The notes: generated by a model from the sequence alone, not told the origin. A stretch of 64,000 nucleotides of DNA from Bacteroidales bacterium UBA1309 (GCA_002307185.1 DBTT01000054.1:155687-219686), one strand, 5' to 3'. Shown: positions 46,121-54,626, numbered from the stretch's first letter. Made by a program: numbers and translations.

Positions 46121-47623
46121 ATGAACAGCATGCAAAATAGCTCATCTCAGGAACTTACATTGGAGCAAATCCAAAATTTTAAAGGCACTTATCCCAAACA
46201 AATATGGTCATTGTTTTTTATAGAAATGTGGGAGCGTTTCTGTTTTTATGGAAACCGGGGCATGCTCACCGTTTTCATGGTGGATGTTTTGTTGATGTCA
46301 GGCAGGGAATCCAATTTAAGATACGGCGCAATCCAGGCGTTTGTATATGCCTTTACATTTATTGGGGGATTATTTGCCGATAAAATCTTAGGATTCCAGA
46401 AATCGCTGTTTTGGGGAGCCTTGCTCATGATTAGCGGTAGCGCTATTTTAGGCATCTCAGCCAAAGAGTTTTTTTATCCGGGCATGTGTTTGATCATCGT
46501 TGGCACAGGTTTCTTCAAGCCCAATATTTCTACCATGGTGGGCGAACTCTACAAGAAGGGAGACACAAGGCGCGACACCGGATTCAGTTTGTTTTATTCA
46601 GGAATAAACGTAGGGGCCCTTTTTGGTGGAGCGGTTTGCGTGTACGTAGGCAAATCGTATTCGTGGGACATTGCATTCTTGCTTTCAGGAATTTTTATTT
46701 TTATTGGATTAATTACGTTTCTGATCACCAAAAAGAATTTAGGTCCAATCGGGTTGCAGCCTGCTGCAATTAAAATCGACAAACATGGCAAGAAAAAAGA
46801 ATGGGCTGTTTATGTAGGAACAATTCTTGTATTACCTTTTATTTATTTGATGATAACCAATACAGAATACACTGATATTTTCATGTATATCATCGGTCCT
46901 CTAACGCTCATATACCTGTTTTATGAAATGCGGACTTTTTCGTTAAATGAGAATAAAAAATTATTTGCCGCTCTGGTTTTCATCTTCTTTTCCATTGTTT
47001 TTTGGGCATTCTTTGAGCAGAGCGGAGGTTCGTTGAACCTGTTTGCAAAAGACAATCTGCACACGAATCTCGGTTTCTTCCACATCGATCCGAATGTTGT
47101 AAACAATTCCGCCAATTCAGTGTTTGTAGTCCTTTTTAGCCCGTTGTTAGGGTTGTTGTGGCTAAAGTTGGCCAAGAAAAAGGTTGAACCAAATGCAGTA
47201 ATCAAATTTGGAATCGGATTCTTGTTTTTAGCCTTGTCTTTCTACACATTGTATTATACCAAATTCTTTATGGATAGCACGGGCAAGACATCTCTGGCAA
47301 TCTTCACCTTGGCCTATTTTATTATGACATTTGGAGAACTTTGCCTATCTCCCATCGGATTGTCGTTGATGACCAAGCTTTCTCCCCAAAGATTGTGGGG
47401 CGTGATGATGGGATTGTGGTTTCTGGCAAGTGCTTACGGGCAATATTTTGCTGGCATATTGGGTGCAGGCATGTCCACACCCAACGACAAGGCTCCACTA
47501 TCGGAAAAACTCATTGCTTACACTACGGGCTATCAGCAATTGGCAATCTACGCACTGATAGCTGGAGTTCTGCTGATTATCATATCCCCTTTGGTGAAAA
47601 AACTGATGCAGGAAGTGAAATAA
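46121..47623 (+). CDS. POT/PTR2 family proton-coupled peptide transporter
   Basis: A 500-residue major-facilitator protein with about twelve to fourteen helices. The first helix has the proton-coupling signature FIEMWERFCFYGNRGMLTVF (ExxERFxYYG type). The PTR2 loop motif appears as GTGFFKPNISTMVGELY and the GFSLFYSGINVGALFG segment follows. It imports di- and tripeptides with protons. The esterase gene follows after 39 bases on the same strand and may be co-transcribed. Start could also be the second ATG, three codons on. Confidence 0.93.
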   Translation: MNSMQNSSSQELTLEQIQNFKGTYPKQIWSLFFIEMWERFCFYGNRGMLTVFMVDVLLMSGRESNLRYGAIQAFVYAFTFIGGLFADKILGFQKSLFWGALLMISGSAILGISAKEFFYPGMCLIIVGTGFFKPNISTMVGELYKKGDTRRDTGFSLFYSGINVGALFGGAVCVYVGKSYSWDIAFLLSGIFIFIGLITFLITKKNLGPIGLQPAAIKIDKHGKKKEWAVYVGTILVLPFIYLMITNTEYTDIFMYIIGPLTLIYLFYEMRTFSLNENKKLFAALVFIFFSIVFWAFFEQSGGSLNLFAKDNLHTNLGFFHIDPNVVNNSANSVFVVLFSPLLGLLWLKLAKKKVEPNAVIKFGIGFLFLALSFYTLYYTKFFMDSTGKTSLAIFTLAYFIMTFGELCLSPIGLSLMTKLSPQRLWGVMMGLWFLASAYGQYFAGILGAGMSTPNDKAPLSEKLIAYTTGYQQLAIYALIAGVLLIIISPLVKKLMQEVK

Positions 47624-47662
47624 AGGATAAGTAGAACAAACCTTTAAATCTATTATTTTATT

Positions 47663-48580
47663 ATGTCTATCAAAAAAACACTCATTATGTCTTTTGGTAT
47701 TTTGGCTGCCTCAAACATGCTTGCACAGACGGTTGTGCCTCTTTACGGGAAAGAAATACCAAATTCAATCGCCTCACCCAATGAGGAGAAATGGGTTGGC
47801 AGACCTGATGGAGACCAATGGGTGACAGGAGTAAGTATTCCAACGCTAACTGTCTTCACCGTTGAAAGCAAACAGGTGAAGGCCCCTGCAGTAATTATCT
47901 GTCCGGGAGGAGGATATGGTGGATTGTCGATGTCTAAGGAAGGATTTAAAGTGGCCAAGGAGCTGAACGAGCATGGGATCTCGGCCTTTGTGTTGAAATA
48001 TCGGATGCCGAGCGACAAAACGATGAAAGACCGTAGCATCGGCCCTCTTCAGGATGCCCAACAAGCCATTTTTTTGGTCAAGGAAAATGCCGGAAAATGG
48101 GGAATTGATACAACAAAAATAGGAATTATGGGCTTTTCAGCAGGAGGTCATTTGGCTGCATTGGCAAGCACGCACTTCCAGCAGCCAAAAATCGACTCAA
48201 AGAAGGTGAGTGTAAGACCTGATTTTTCGATTCTAGTGTATCCCGTCATTAGCATGGAAGACAACTTGACCCATGCAGGTTCAAAAAGCAACTTAATTGG
48301 AAAAGATGCAAAAGAAGAAACCGTAAAATGGTTTTCAAGCGAAAAGAACATTACTCCAAATACGCCTTCTGCATTTTTGGTGCACGCGCAAGATGACGGG
48401 GCTGTGAATGTAAGAAACTCTTTGTATTATTACGAAGCCCTCACCGATAACAAAGTGCCATCGGAATTACTCATTTATCCAAATGGGGGCCACGGATTTG
48501 GCATGTGCAACAAAACCACCAAAGATCTGTGGCTTGACCACGCCATTCAGTGGTTGGAAGATTATATTTTCAAGAAGTAA
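47663..48580 (+). CDS. Exported alpha/beta-hydrolase (acetyl esterase type)
   Basis: A 305-residue secreted esterase. A signal peptide (MSIKKTLIMSFGILAASNMLA) precedes a single alpha/beta-hydrolase domain. The oxyanion loop is CPGGGYGG (80-87). The catalytic triad is Ser159 in GFSAGGH, Asp244 in HAQDDG and His277 in NGGHGFG. This type removes acetyl groups from xylan and other glycans and is often annotated as xylanase/acetyl-esterase. Substrate is uncertain as no glycan-utilisation genes are adjacent. Confidence 0.88.
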   Translation: MSIKKTLIMSFGILAASNMLAQTVVPLYGKEIPNSIASPNEEKWVGRPDGDQWVTGVSIPTLTVFTVESKQVKAPAVIICPGGGYGGLSMSKEGFKVAKELNEHGISAFVLKYRMPSDKTMKDRSIGPLQDAQQAIFLVKENAGKWGIDTTKIGIMGFSAGGHLAALASTHFQQPKIDSKKVSVRPDFSILVYPVISMEDNLTHAGSKSNLIGKDAKEETVKWFSSEKNITPNTPSAFLVHAQDDGAVNVRNSLYYYEALTDNKVPSELLIYPNGGHGFGMCNKTTKDLWLDHAIQWLEDYIFKK

Positions 48581-48636
48581 ACTTGTGAACGAGTAATTTT
48601 GCTCACTCGTCCACGTGCCTTCACCAGTTCTCTTGT

Positions 48637-50208
48637 TCACTTCAAATAATTCGCTTTGATTTTGACAACAGCTTCCACCAAGCGGTCGATTTCGTCTTTC
48701 GTGTTGTAGAAAGAGAACGATGGACGCACTGTAGCTTCGAGTCCAAAACGCCGCAACGAAGGTTGTGCGCAATGGTGTCCGGCACGTACTGCGATTCCCT
48801 CCTTGTCGAGCAATTGCCCGACTTCGGGAGTCGGGATAGCATCCAGGACAAACGAAACGACGCTGATCCGCTCTTTCGGATTTCCGATCAGGCGTAATCC
48901 GGGAATCTCACCCAAACGTTTGCGCGCATATTCAGTGAGTTCATGCTCGTATTTCTCAATGTTTGGCAAACCAATTTTGGTCACATAATCAAGTGCAACT
49001 CCCAGCCCTACGGCATCAGCCACATTGGGTGTCCCAGCTTCAAAACGGGCCGGTGGCGCATTGAATTGGGTTTCCTCGATGGTCACGTCTTTAATCATAT
49101 TGCCGCCGCCTTGCCAAGGAGGAAGAATTTCGAGTACTTCTTTTTTACCATACACAACACCAATCCCATTGGGTGCATAAATTTTGTGACCCGAAAAAAC
49201 AAAGAAATCACATCCCAAACTTTGCACATCCACTGGTGTGTGGGCAATAGATTGCGCCCCATCAATCACTACACGGGCATTGTAACGTTTGGCCAAATCA
49301 ATCATAGCCTTCACTGGGGAAATAGTGCCGAAAGTGTTGTTGACCTGACCGATGGAAACCACCTTGGTGCGAGGACTCAACAGCCGTTCGTATTCTTCGA
49401 GAATCACATCTCCATTATCGTTGATCGGAATAGCAAGTAGCTTGGCTTTCTTTTCTTTCGCCAATTGTTGCCAGGGAACGATATTGGCGTGATGGTCGAG
49501 CGTGGAAACAATGATTTCATCCCCTTCCTGAATGTATTTCCAACCATAAGTCTGGGTAATCAGGTTGATTCCTTCCGTAGTGCCACGTACAAAAATAATT
49601 TCTTCCGAAGATGATGCGTTGATGTAATTCTTCACCTTGTCACGGGCCTTCTCATAGGCATCCGTAGAGCGTCCTGCCAAAGTATGGGCGGCACGGTGAA
49701 TGTTCGAATTGTCGTTTTCGTAAAACTTTGCCACTTCATCGATCACCACTCGAGGTTTCTGAGTGGTAGCCGCATTGTCAAACCAAATGAGCGGCTTGCC
49801 ATTGACACGTTGATGAAGAATAGGAAAATCCTTGCGGATAATTTCGGGACTGAACACCTGATGGGAAGCAGCTTTCGACAAATCTTGTTGATCGAAAAAC
49901 TTTCCGGCAGAAGGATTCGATTCCACAAACCCGTTCTTGGCAGATTCACTGAGGTTATCTTGCCCGGGCACAGCCGAAACTACCTCTGGGAAAAATATAT
50001 GCTTCAATTCGGGATTGAAAAAATTTCCGTTTTGAATAGCCGTGAAGGAATCAAACACGCTCGTCAGATTAATCTCATCATCGGGCGTAAAACCAGCACT
50101 ATTGCTTCGAATTTCTTCTGTTGGAAGAATCCTTTCGGCGATCTGCCTGAGTTTTCCGATGTCGCTCAACTCTTGTGGAAGCGATTGCAGATTATATTCT
50201 TCAATCAT
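48637..50208 (-). CDS. Cysteine desulfurase (SufS type) with N-terminal extension, probable encapsulin cargo
   Basis: A 523-residue PLP enzyme that releases sulfur from cysteine as an enzyme-bound persulfide. The desulfurase core (about 119-523) has PLP lysine Lys342 in SGHKIYAP and catalytic Cys480 in RAGHHCAQPS. An extra 118 residues precede it: the first 30 look helical (ELSDIGKLRQIAERILP) and the rest is Ser/Asn/Pro-rich and probably disordered. Family 2 encapsulin cargo desulfurases are known to carry such N-terminal loading regions. The gene starts 17 bases after the encapsulin shell gene, which supports packaging. No suf genes are adjacent, so a role in general Fe-S assembly is less likely. 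Confidence 0.9.
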   Translation of the reverse strand: MIEEYNLQSLPQELSDIGKLRQIAERILPTEEIRSNSAGFTPDDEINLTSVFDSFTAIQNGNFFNPELKHIFFPEVVSAVPGQDNLSESAKNGFVESNPSAGKFFDQQDLSKAASHQVFSPEIIRKDFPILHQRVNGKPLIWFDNAATTQKPRVVIDEVAKFYENDNSNIHRAAHTLAGRSTDAYEKARDKVKNYINASSSEEIIFVRGTTEGINLITQTYGWKYIQEGDEIIVSTLDHHANIVPWQQLAKEKKAKLLAIPINDNGDVILEEYERLLSPRTKVVSIGQVNNTFGTISPVKAMIDLAKRYNARVVIDGAQSIAHTPVDVQSLGCDFFVFSGHKIYAPNGIGVVYGKKEVLEILPPWQGGGNMIKDVTIEETQFNAPPARFEAGTPNVADAVGLGVALDYVTKIGLPNIEKYEHELTEYARKRLGEIPGLRLIGNPKERISVVSFVLDAIPTPEVGQLLDKEGIAVRAGHHCAQPSLRRFGLEATVRPSFSFYNTKDEIDRLVEAVVKIKANYLK

Positions 50209-50225
50209 AGTTTTATCTATTTATT

Positions 50226-51665
50226 TTACTTTTCAACAGAGTTACGGTTCTGGTAGTTGTGGTAAAACCCTACTTCTACATTGTCCAACACAGCTATTGC
50301 ATCATCAGTGAGGGCGGCCAACGAGAAATATTTTGTGAGCAAATAAGATGCCACTCCAAACTTGTCGAGTCCCATCAAACGCGCAGAAAGGCTTGGTGCA
50401 ATTTCTCCGGGTATGCCAGTTTGATGCAATCCCACAACGCCCTGCTCTTGTTCGCCCACCCGCACGAGGATGATTTCTGTGGTTCCCACTCCCCTATTGG
50501 TCAGGTATTGTCCCTTGATTTCAAGTTTATCGCTTGGAATAATGGGCACACCACGCCACAAGATGACAGGAGTACCAAACAAGTTGGTGGTCACGGGAGG
50601 CACACCGCGCCAAGTACATTCACGTTCGAAAGCAGCAATGGCTCTCGGATGGGCAATAAAGAAAGATGGATGTTTCCAAACCAATGACAACAATTCGTCC
50701 AAGTCGTCAGGAGTGGGCGAACCGTAGCGGGTACTGATGCGGTAACCGGGTTCAACACTGCTGAGCAAACCGAAATGGCGGTTGTTAATCAATTCCCATT
50801 CCTGACGTTCACGAACACTTTCGATGCTAAGACGCATCTGTTGTTCAACCTGGCTGAACGGATTGTTGTAAAGGTCTGAAACACGTGTATGCACACGCAC
50901 AACTGTTTGCAAGGTGTTAAGAGAATATTCTCTTGGATTTTCCTCGTAGTCGATGTATGTTTCCGGGATAATGTTGTCTTCTTCGTGTCCCGAAACCAAG
51001 TCGATATGTTTTTCACCGTGGGTATTCACTGTGGCACGTAAGCGTAAGTGTTCGTCCACCGCTCTTTGGAATTCTTCACGAAAGTTAGGCACCAACTTAA
51101 TGATGTTTTCCAACTCCGAGCTGCTCAAAATAAAGAATACGCTGTTGGTGACACTTCTTACGGTGACAGACGAAGCCTTATCCGAAAGAATATCGGCTTC
51201 TCCGAAATATTCTCCTTCAGCCAATAGAGCGATACGGAGATTTTCGCCGTGAGGCCCTTTGCTATAGATTTCAGCTTGTCCGCGAGCCACAACAAAGAAA
51301 ATCTGGCTGTCTTTTCCTTCTTTTATCAGATACCCACCAAGAGGCACTTCCTTGATAATAAATTTCTCAGCCAATTTGTTGACAATCCGTTCCTCAATAT
51401 GAGAAAACAGTGGAATTCGCCGGAAAGAAGCTGCGCTGAATGCCGGAATCCCATCAAAAAATTCGACATCAATCCGTTCTGCTTTCTTTAGTTCCACTTT
51501 GGTGCGGTTGACACGGTATGTTCCAGAATCCACTTGCACCCAAGGGAGAAGCTTGAGTAACAAACGGGGGGTGATCGAGCCCATCTGGGGCGGAGTCTTT
51601 GTAGTCGTTGCTAATTGCCTGGCAGTTCCAGTAGTCACACTACGCTGTAAATCGTTCTTAGCCAT
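50226..51665 (-). CDS. Family 2B encapsulin nanocompartment shell protein
   Basis: A 479-residue HK97-fold shell protein. The N-arm and first strand of the E-loop (about 1-60, with ITPRLLLKLLPWVQVDSGTY) are followed by an inserted cyclic-nucleotide-binding-like domain (about 84-195, starting IPLFSHIEERIVNKLA). The rest of the shell fold follows (about 235-479), with DDLDELLSLVWKHPSFFIAH and RGVPIIPSDK. This arrangement defines family 2B encapsulins. In the insert, the phosphate cassette reads GEYFGEADILSDKASSVTVR, and the Arg that normally holds the cyclic phosphate appears replaced. Neighbouring cysteine desulfurase, TusA-like and DsrE-like genes point to a sulfur compartment. Confidence 0.92.
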   Translation of the reverse strand: MAKNDLQRSVTTGTARQLATTTKTPPQMGSITPRLLLKLLPWVQVDSGTYRVNRTKVELKKAERIDVEFFDGIPAFSAASFRRIPLFSHIEERIVNKLAEKFIIKEVPLGGYLIKEGKDSQIFFVVARGQAEIYSKGPHGENLRIALLAEGEYFGEADILSDKASSVTVRSVTNSVFFILSSSELENIIKLVPNFREEFQRAVDEHLRLRATVNTHGEKHIDLVSGHEEDNIIPETYIDYEENPREYSLNTLQTVVRVHTRVSDLYNNPFSQVEQQMRLSIESVRERQEWELINNRHFGLLSSVEPGYRISTRYGSPTPDDLDELLSLVWKHPSFFIAHPRAIAAFERECTWRGVPPVTTNLFGTPVILWRGVPIIPSDKLEIKGQYLTNRGVGTTEIILVRVGEQEQGVVGLHQTGIPGEIAPSLSARLMGLDKFGVASYLLTKYFSLAALTDDAIAVLDNVEVGFYHNYQNRNSVEK

Positions 51666-51687
51666 AATTGTGTATATTTTTTAAGTT

Positions 51688-51695
51688 CAAAATTA
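51688..51695 (-). promoter_or_regulatory. Candidate internal -7 element before encapsulin gene
   Basis: On the minus strand TAATTTTG matches TAnnTTTG, 22 bases before the shell gene ATG, inside the 98-base gap after the TusA-like gene. It could give extra transcription of shell and cargo. No clear -33 box. Confidence 0.35.
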
Positions 51696-51763
51696 TTGTT
51701 CTAATTTATTGGGCAGGATTTGCAGAATAATAGAATTAAAATAAATTCATGCCGAAATCTTTT

Positions 51764-51988
51764 CTATTTTTGAATGGTCACCTTGTAGGTAGGTCCCTCT
51801 ACCTGCGATACGTCCAATACATTGTATCCTTGTTCTGTGGAAGTTCTTGGAACGTTTTCAAGTGGTTCTCCTTCCAAAAGAAGCACTTCAAGAATATCAC
51901 CTTTACTCAGTTTTGCTAATTCTATCTTTGTCTTAACAAACGTGATAGGACAATGGTCTTTGGTTATGTCTAATTGATATGTTGCCAT
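51764..51988 (-). CDS. TusA-like sulfur carrier protein
   Basis: A 74-residue protein of the SirA/TusA fold. The conserved Cys13-Pro14 (ITKDHCPITFVKTKIEL), which carries persulfide sulfur in TusA, is present at the start of the first helix. It would accept sulfur from a desulfurase or DsrE-type protein. It lies 184 bases after the DsrE-like gene and 98 before the encapsulin gene. In this context it is a good candidate for the soluble carrier that takes sulfur to or from the compartment. Confidence 0.88.
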   Translation of the reverse strand: MATYQLDITKDHCPITFVKTKIELAKLSKGDILEVLLLEGEPLENVPRTSTEQGYNVLDVSQVEGPTYKVTIQK

Positions 51989-52172
51989 GAGAAATTAAAT
52001 TTTTGTTGAATATTTGTCTAAAAGAATTCGAATAAATAGGCAAACAGTTACCGAGCCGCTATGCCCATTTCATCGAAAATAGTATGTATTTCTAATCAGG
52101 ATGAATGATTCGGTAAATCGATATTCCCTGAAAAGGAATCAGTATCACCCATCACTTATCATTTATCATTCA

Positions 52173-52646
52173 TCAAATAAACAGCGTCTGGCCATCATCC
52201 GCTAGCTTCAAAAACGTAGCTACGCCAAGCACATCTTTCACTTCGGGAATAAAGTCTTCCCGCTTAAGCCCTAAAATGTGCATTGCCATTTCGCAGGCAT
52301 ACAAATTAACTCCGAGCACTTTGGCATATTCCACCAATTCCTCCAGTGTAGCCACATTGTTCTTACGCATGAGCGAACGAAATATCTTCGGGCTGATTCC
52401 CCAAAAATTGAACCGGCTCACGGGAGCTACTTTCAAGCCTCCCATTAGGAATCCGAAAGCCTTAGTGAGTGGTGATTTTCCAAGAAAGCTTCTTCCTTGC
52501 TTTTCTTTGATGGCATCCAATCCCCAAAAAGTGAAAAAGATATTCACTTCGTAACCCACAGCCGCAGCACCTGTTGCCAAGGTGAAGACAGCCGTCAATT
52601 TATCGAAATCGCCGCTGAAACTGATAATAGAAAGTTTTTTTTCCAT
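52173..52646 (-). CDS. DsrE/DsrF/DrsH-like family protein
   Basis: A 157-residue protein of the DsrE2 type. It starts LSIISFSGDFDKLTAVFTLA with a Rossmann-like strand-helix pattern, FFTFWGLDAIKEK in the middle, and a conserved Cys118 in LYACEMAMHILGL that would bind persulfide. Hydrophobic stretches (about 18-42) are typical of this group. The start is 2 bases after the cysK stop, so the two are co-transcribed. A role in sulfur transfer between CysK/desulfurase and TusA is inferred from context. Confidence 0.87.
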   Translation of the reverse strand: MEKKLSIISFSGDFDKLTAVFTLATGAAAVGYEVNIFFTFWGLDAIKEKQGRSFLGKSPLTKAFGFLMGGLKVAPVSRFNFWGISPKIFRSLMRKNNVATLEELVEYAKVLGVNLYACEMAMHILGLKREDFIPEVKDVLGVATFLKLADDGQTLFI

Positions 52647-52648
52647 GA

Positions 52649-53587
52649 TTATTTTGTTGGATCAAAAAGTGGAGTAGATAAATACCTTTCGCCTGTGTCG
52701 GGCAACACCACAACGATGCGTTTTCCCTTGTTTTCGACACGTTTGGCCAATTGAATAGCAGCATAAACAGCTGCACCAGAAGAGATACCAACCAAAAGCC
52801 CTTCTTCCAAGGCCAAATGGCGGCTAGTTTCAAAAGCATCTTCGTTTTTCACCTTGAAGATTTCGTCCACCACGCTTGCGTCGTATGTGCCGGGAACAAA
52901 TCCAGGACCAATGCCTTGGATTTTGTGAGGACCCGATTTCCCGCCCGAAAGCACAGGCGAATCATAGGGCTCCACTGCCACAATTTTTATATCGGGATTC
53001 TTTTGTTTCAACACTTCTCCAACCCCCGAAACTGTTCCTCCTGTTCCAACTCCTGCCACAAAAACGTCCACGTTTCCATCCGTGTCGTTCCAAATTTCCA
53101 GAGCTGTTGTTTCACGGTGTATCTGCGGATTGGCGGGATTTTGAAATTGCTGGAGAATGACAGCGTTCGGAATAGATTCTTTCAGCTCCTCGGCCTTACG
53201 AATAGCACCACGCATACCTTCGTAACCAGGGGTCAACTCCAGCTCCGCACCCAATGCCTTCAACAAACTGCGACGCTCAAGGCTCATCGTATCAGGCATC
53301 GTCAAAATGATGCGGTAACCTTTTGCCGCTGCTACCAAAGCCAAAGCAATTCCCGTGTTTCCACTTGTAGGCTCGATGATGACACTGTTTTTCTTCAGAA
53401 TATTTTTGCTTTCGGCATCCTCGATAAGTGCCAAGCCGATTCGGTCTTTGACACTCCTGCCGGGATTGAAATATTCTAACTTTGCAATGATTTCAGCTTG
53501 CAATTTGAATTTCTTCTCAATGTCCACGAGTTGCAACAAAGGAGTTCCTCCGATCAATTGTGTTATTGAATTAAAAACTTTTGCCAT
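52649..53587 (-). CDS. cysK: Cysteine synthase A
   Basis: A 312-residue PLP enzyme that makes cysteine from O-acetylserine and sulfide. PLP Lys47 is in NPGRSVKDRIGLA, the substrate loop is PTSGNTG, and the Gly-rich phosphate loop is GVGTGGTVSGVG. The start at 53587 (MAKVFNSITQLIGGTPLL) fits the family; an upstream ATG would add 59 unlikely residues across the dyad. It is first in the sulfur cluster. A 36-base dyad lies 42 bases upstream and could be the operator. Confidence 0.95.
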   Translation of the reverse strand: MAKVFNSITQLIGGTPLLQLVDIEKKFKLQAEIIAKLEYFNPGRSVKDRIGLALIEDAESKNILKKNSVIIEPTSGNTGIALALVAAAKGYRIILTMPDTMSLERRSLLKALGAELELTPGYEGMRGAIRKAEELKESIPNAVILQQFQNPANPQIHRETTALEIWNDTDGNVDVFVAGVGTGGTVSGVGEVLKQKNPDIKIVAVEPYDSPVLSGGKSGPHKIQGIGPGFVPGTYDASVVDEIFKVKNEDAFETSRHLALEEGLLVGISSGAAVYAAIQLAKRVENKGKRIVVVLPDTGERYLSTPLFDPTK

Positions 53588-53607
53588 AGTTTGTAGTTTT
53601 TTTTTGA

Positions 53608-53614
53608 CAAAGTA
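53608..53614 (-). promoter_or_regulatory. Weak -7-like element for cysK
   Basis: TACTTTG on the minus strand is one base shorter than TAnnTTTG, 21-27 bases before the cysK ATG and just downstream of the dyad at 53629-53664. Weak evidence. Confidence 0.3.
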
Positions 53615-53628
53615 ATTATAAATGATAG

Positions 53629-53664
53629 TTTCTATAAATACCATATAAATGGTATATTTAGAAA
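53629..53664. promoter_or_regulatory. Candidate operator, 16-bp-arm dyad upstream of cysK
   Basis: Arms 53629-53644 (TTTCTATAAATACCAT) and 53649-53664 (ATGGTATATTTAGAAA) match at 14 of 16 positions around a 4-base centre. It covers the expected -33 zone of the cysK promoter and has no T-run typical of a terminator. It is probably a binding site for a dimeric regulator of the sulfur cluster; the regulator is unknown. Confidence 0.5.
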
Positions 53665-53950
53665 AGCGTTTTTCAGCGAATGGCTTTAACACAAAAAAAA
53701 CTATATATTCGAAACATAAAGAAGGTGTAAAATTGTGCCTCGCACATAAGCGATGAAACAACAAAGATAAATGATTCAGCTATTTAGAACGAAAAAACGA
53801 CATGAATGCACTCCCTACTTTTAATATTTTTTGGGTTGCCTCTGAAATGAGCCGGAAATCAAGATAATATAAATTTTTGGCCTTGCACTCATTGATGAAA
53901 TGCAAGGCCAAGACAGAAAAAGACAGTAAAATATTTTCTAAGATACTTTT
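53665..53950. other. Intergenic region upstream of cysK
   Basis: About 285 bases (about 360 including the dyad region) between cysK and mdaB. No ORF is supported. It contains the mdaB terminator at 53877-53911. Confidence 0.5.
53877..53911 (-). terminator. Terminator after mdaB
   Basis: An 11-bp perfect stem (53877-53887 with 53901-53911) lies 39 bases after the mdaB stop, followed on the minus strand by AAATTTATATT. Confidence 0.6.
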
Positions 53951-54550
53951 TTATTCATTTAGCACTTTTTCCAAATGTGCCAAATATAATTGATGATAGG
54001 CCTCAATCCTTTCGGGTGTTGCCGCTTTTTCCATGTCGTGGAAATGAAATCCGGGAATATTCCCCATTCCTACGAAAACGTTCATGCGATGGAAACCATA
54101 CATCACGCCATTGTCCACCGACGTTTGGTTGAAGAATTCGCCTTCCAATGTGAACGCTGTGTCGGGTGCGTTCCACGAGGTTGTCAGCATGTATTTTTTG
54201 CCATGCATCAATCCTCCCTTGCCATAATTGATGGCCGGATTCTTCCGCGAACGCCCATCGCTGACATACATTCCGTTGTTATATCCCGCATTGAACACCT
54301 CATCGATGTATTGCTTCAACCGGAATGGAACTTGAAACCACCAAATAGGTGTATGGTAAACAATGATGTCGGCCCATTTGAAGTTCTCGACTTCCTGCTC
54401 GGGCACAAATTCATCGTTGATATCGGTGATGCTGTATTCGAAACCGTTTTTATCAAGAAATTCCTTCGTCCAACTTGTAATCGTTTTATTGAACTCGCCC
54501 CCTGAGTGCGCAAATTTTTGCCCTCCGTTGATAATAAATACCTTTTTCAT
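53951..54550 (-). CDS. mdaB: NAD(P)H-dependent quinone oxidoreductase, MdaB family
   Basis: A 199-residue flavodoxin-fold reductase. It begins KKVFIINGGQKFAHSGGEFN and contains DIIVYHTPIWWFQVPFRLKQ and a TTSWNAPDTAF segment, all typical of MdaB (modulator of drug activity B), which reduces quinones by two electrons. It is transcribed divergently from a lysR gene 103 bases away, a common arrangement in which the LysR protein controls the reductase. Confidence 0.9.
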   Translation of the reverse strand: MKKVFIINGGQKFAHSGGEFNKTITSWTKEFLDKNGFEYSITDINDEFVPEQEVENFKWADIIVYHTPIWWFQVPFRLKQYIDEVFNAGYNNGMYVSDGRSRKNPAINYGKGGLMHGKKYMLTTSWNAPDTAFTLEGEFFNQTSVDNGVMYGFHRMNVFVGMGNIPGFHFHDMEKAATPERIEAYHQLYLAHLEKVLNE

Positions 54551-54582
54551 AATCTTTTCTCCGCTTTTTTATAGATACGCTA

Positions 54583-54590
54583 CAAAATTA
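54583..54590 (-). promoter_or_regulatory. -7 element for mdaB
   Basis: Minus strand TAATTTTG matches TAnnTTTG, 32 bases upstream of the mdaB ATG. Confidence 0.4.
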
Positions 54591-54600
54591 GGACATTTAG

Positions 54601-54617
54601 CTATATAATAAAAATAG
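54601..54617. promoter_or_regulatory. Candidate LysR-type operator between mdaB and lysR
   Basis: A CTAT-N9-ATAG dyad includes a T-N11-A pair (54602 and 54614), the LysR-type binding pattern. It sits between the two divergent -7 elements. The motif is short and A+T-rich, so chance occurrence is possible. Confidence 0.35.
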
Positions 54618-54626
54618 TTTAAGTTG

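Noticed and set aside
50226..51665. Shell gene considered as a CRP-type transcription factor or prophage capsid
   Set aside because: There is no helix-turn-helix after the cNMP-like domain and no phage genes are nearby; the HK97-like remainder and adjacent desulfurase fit a 2B encapsulin.
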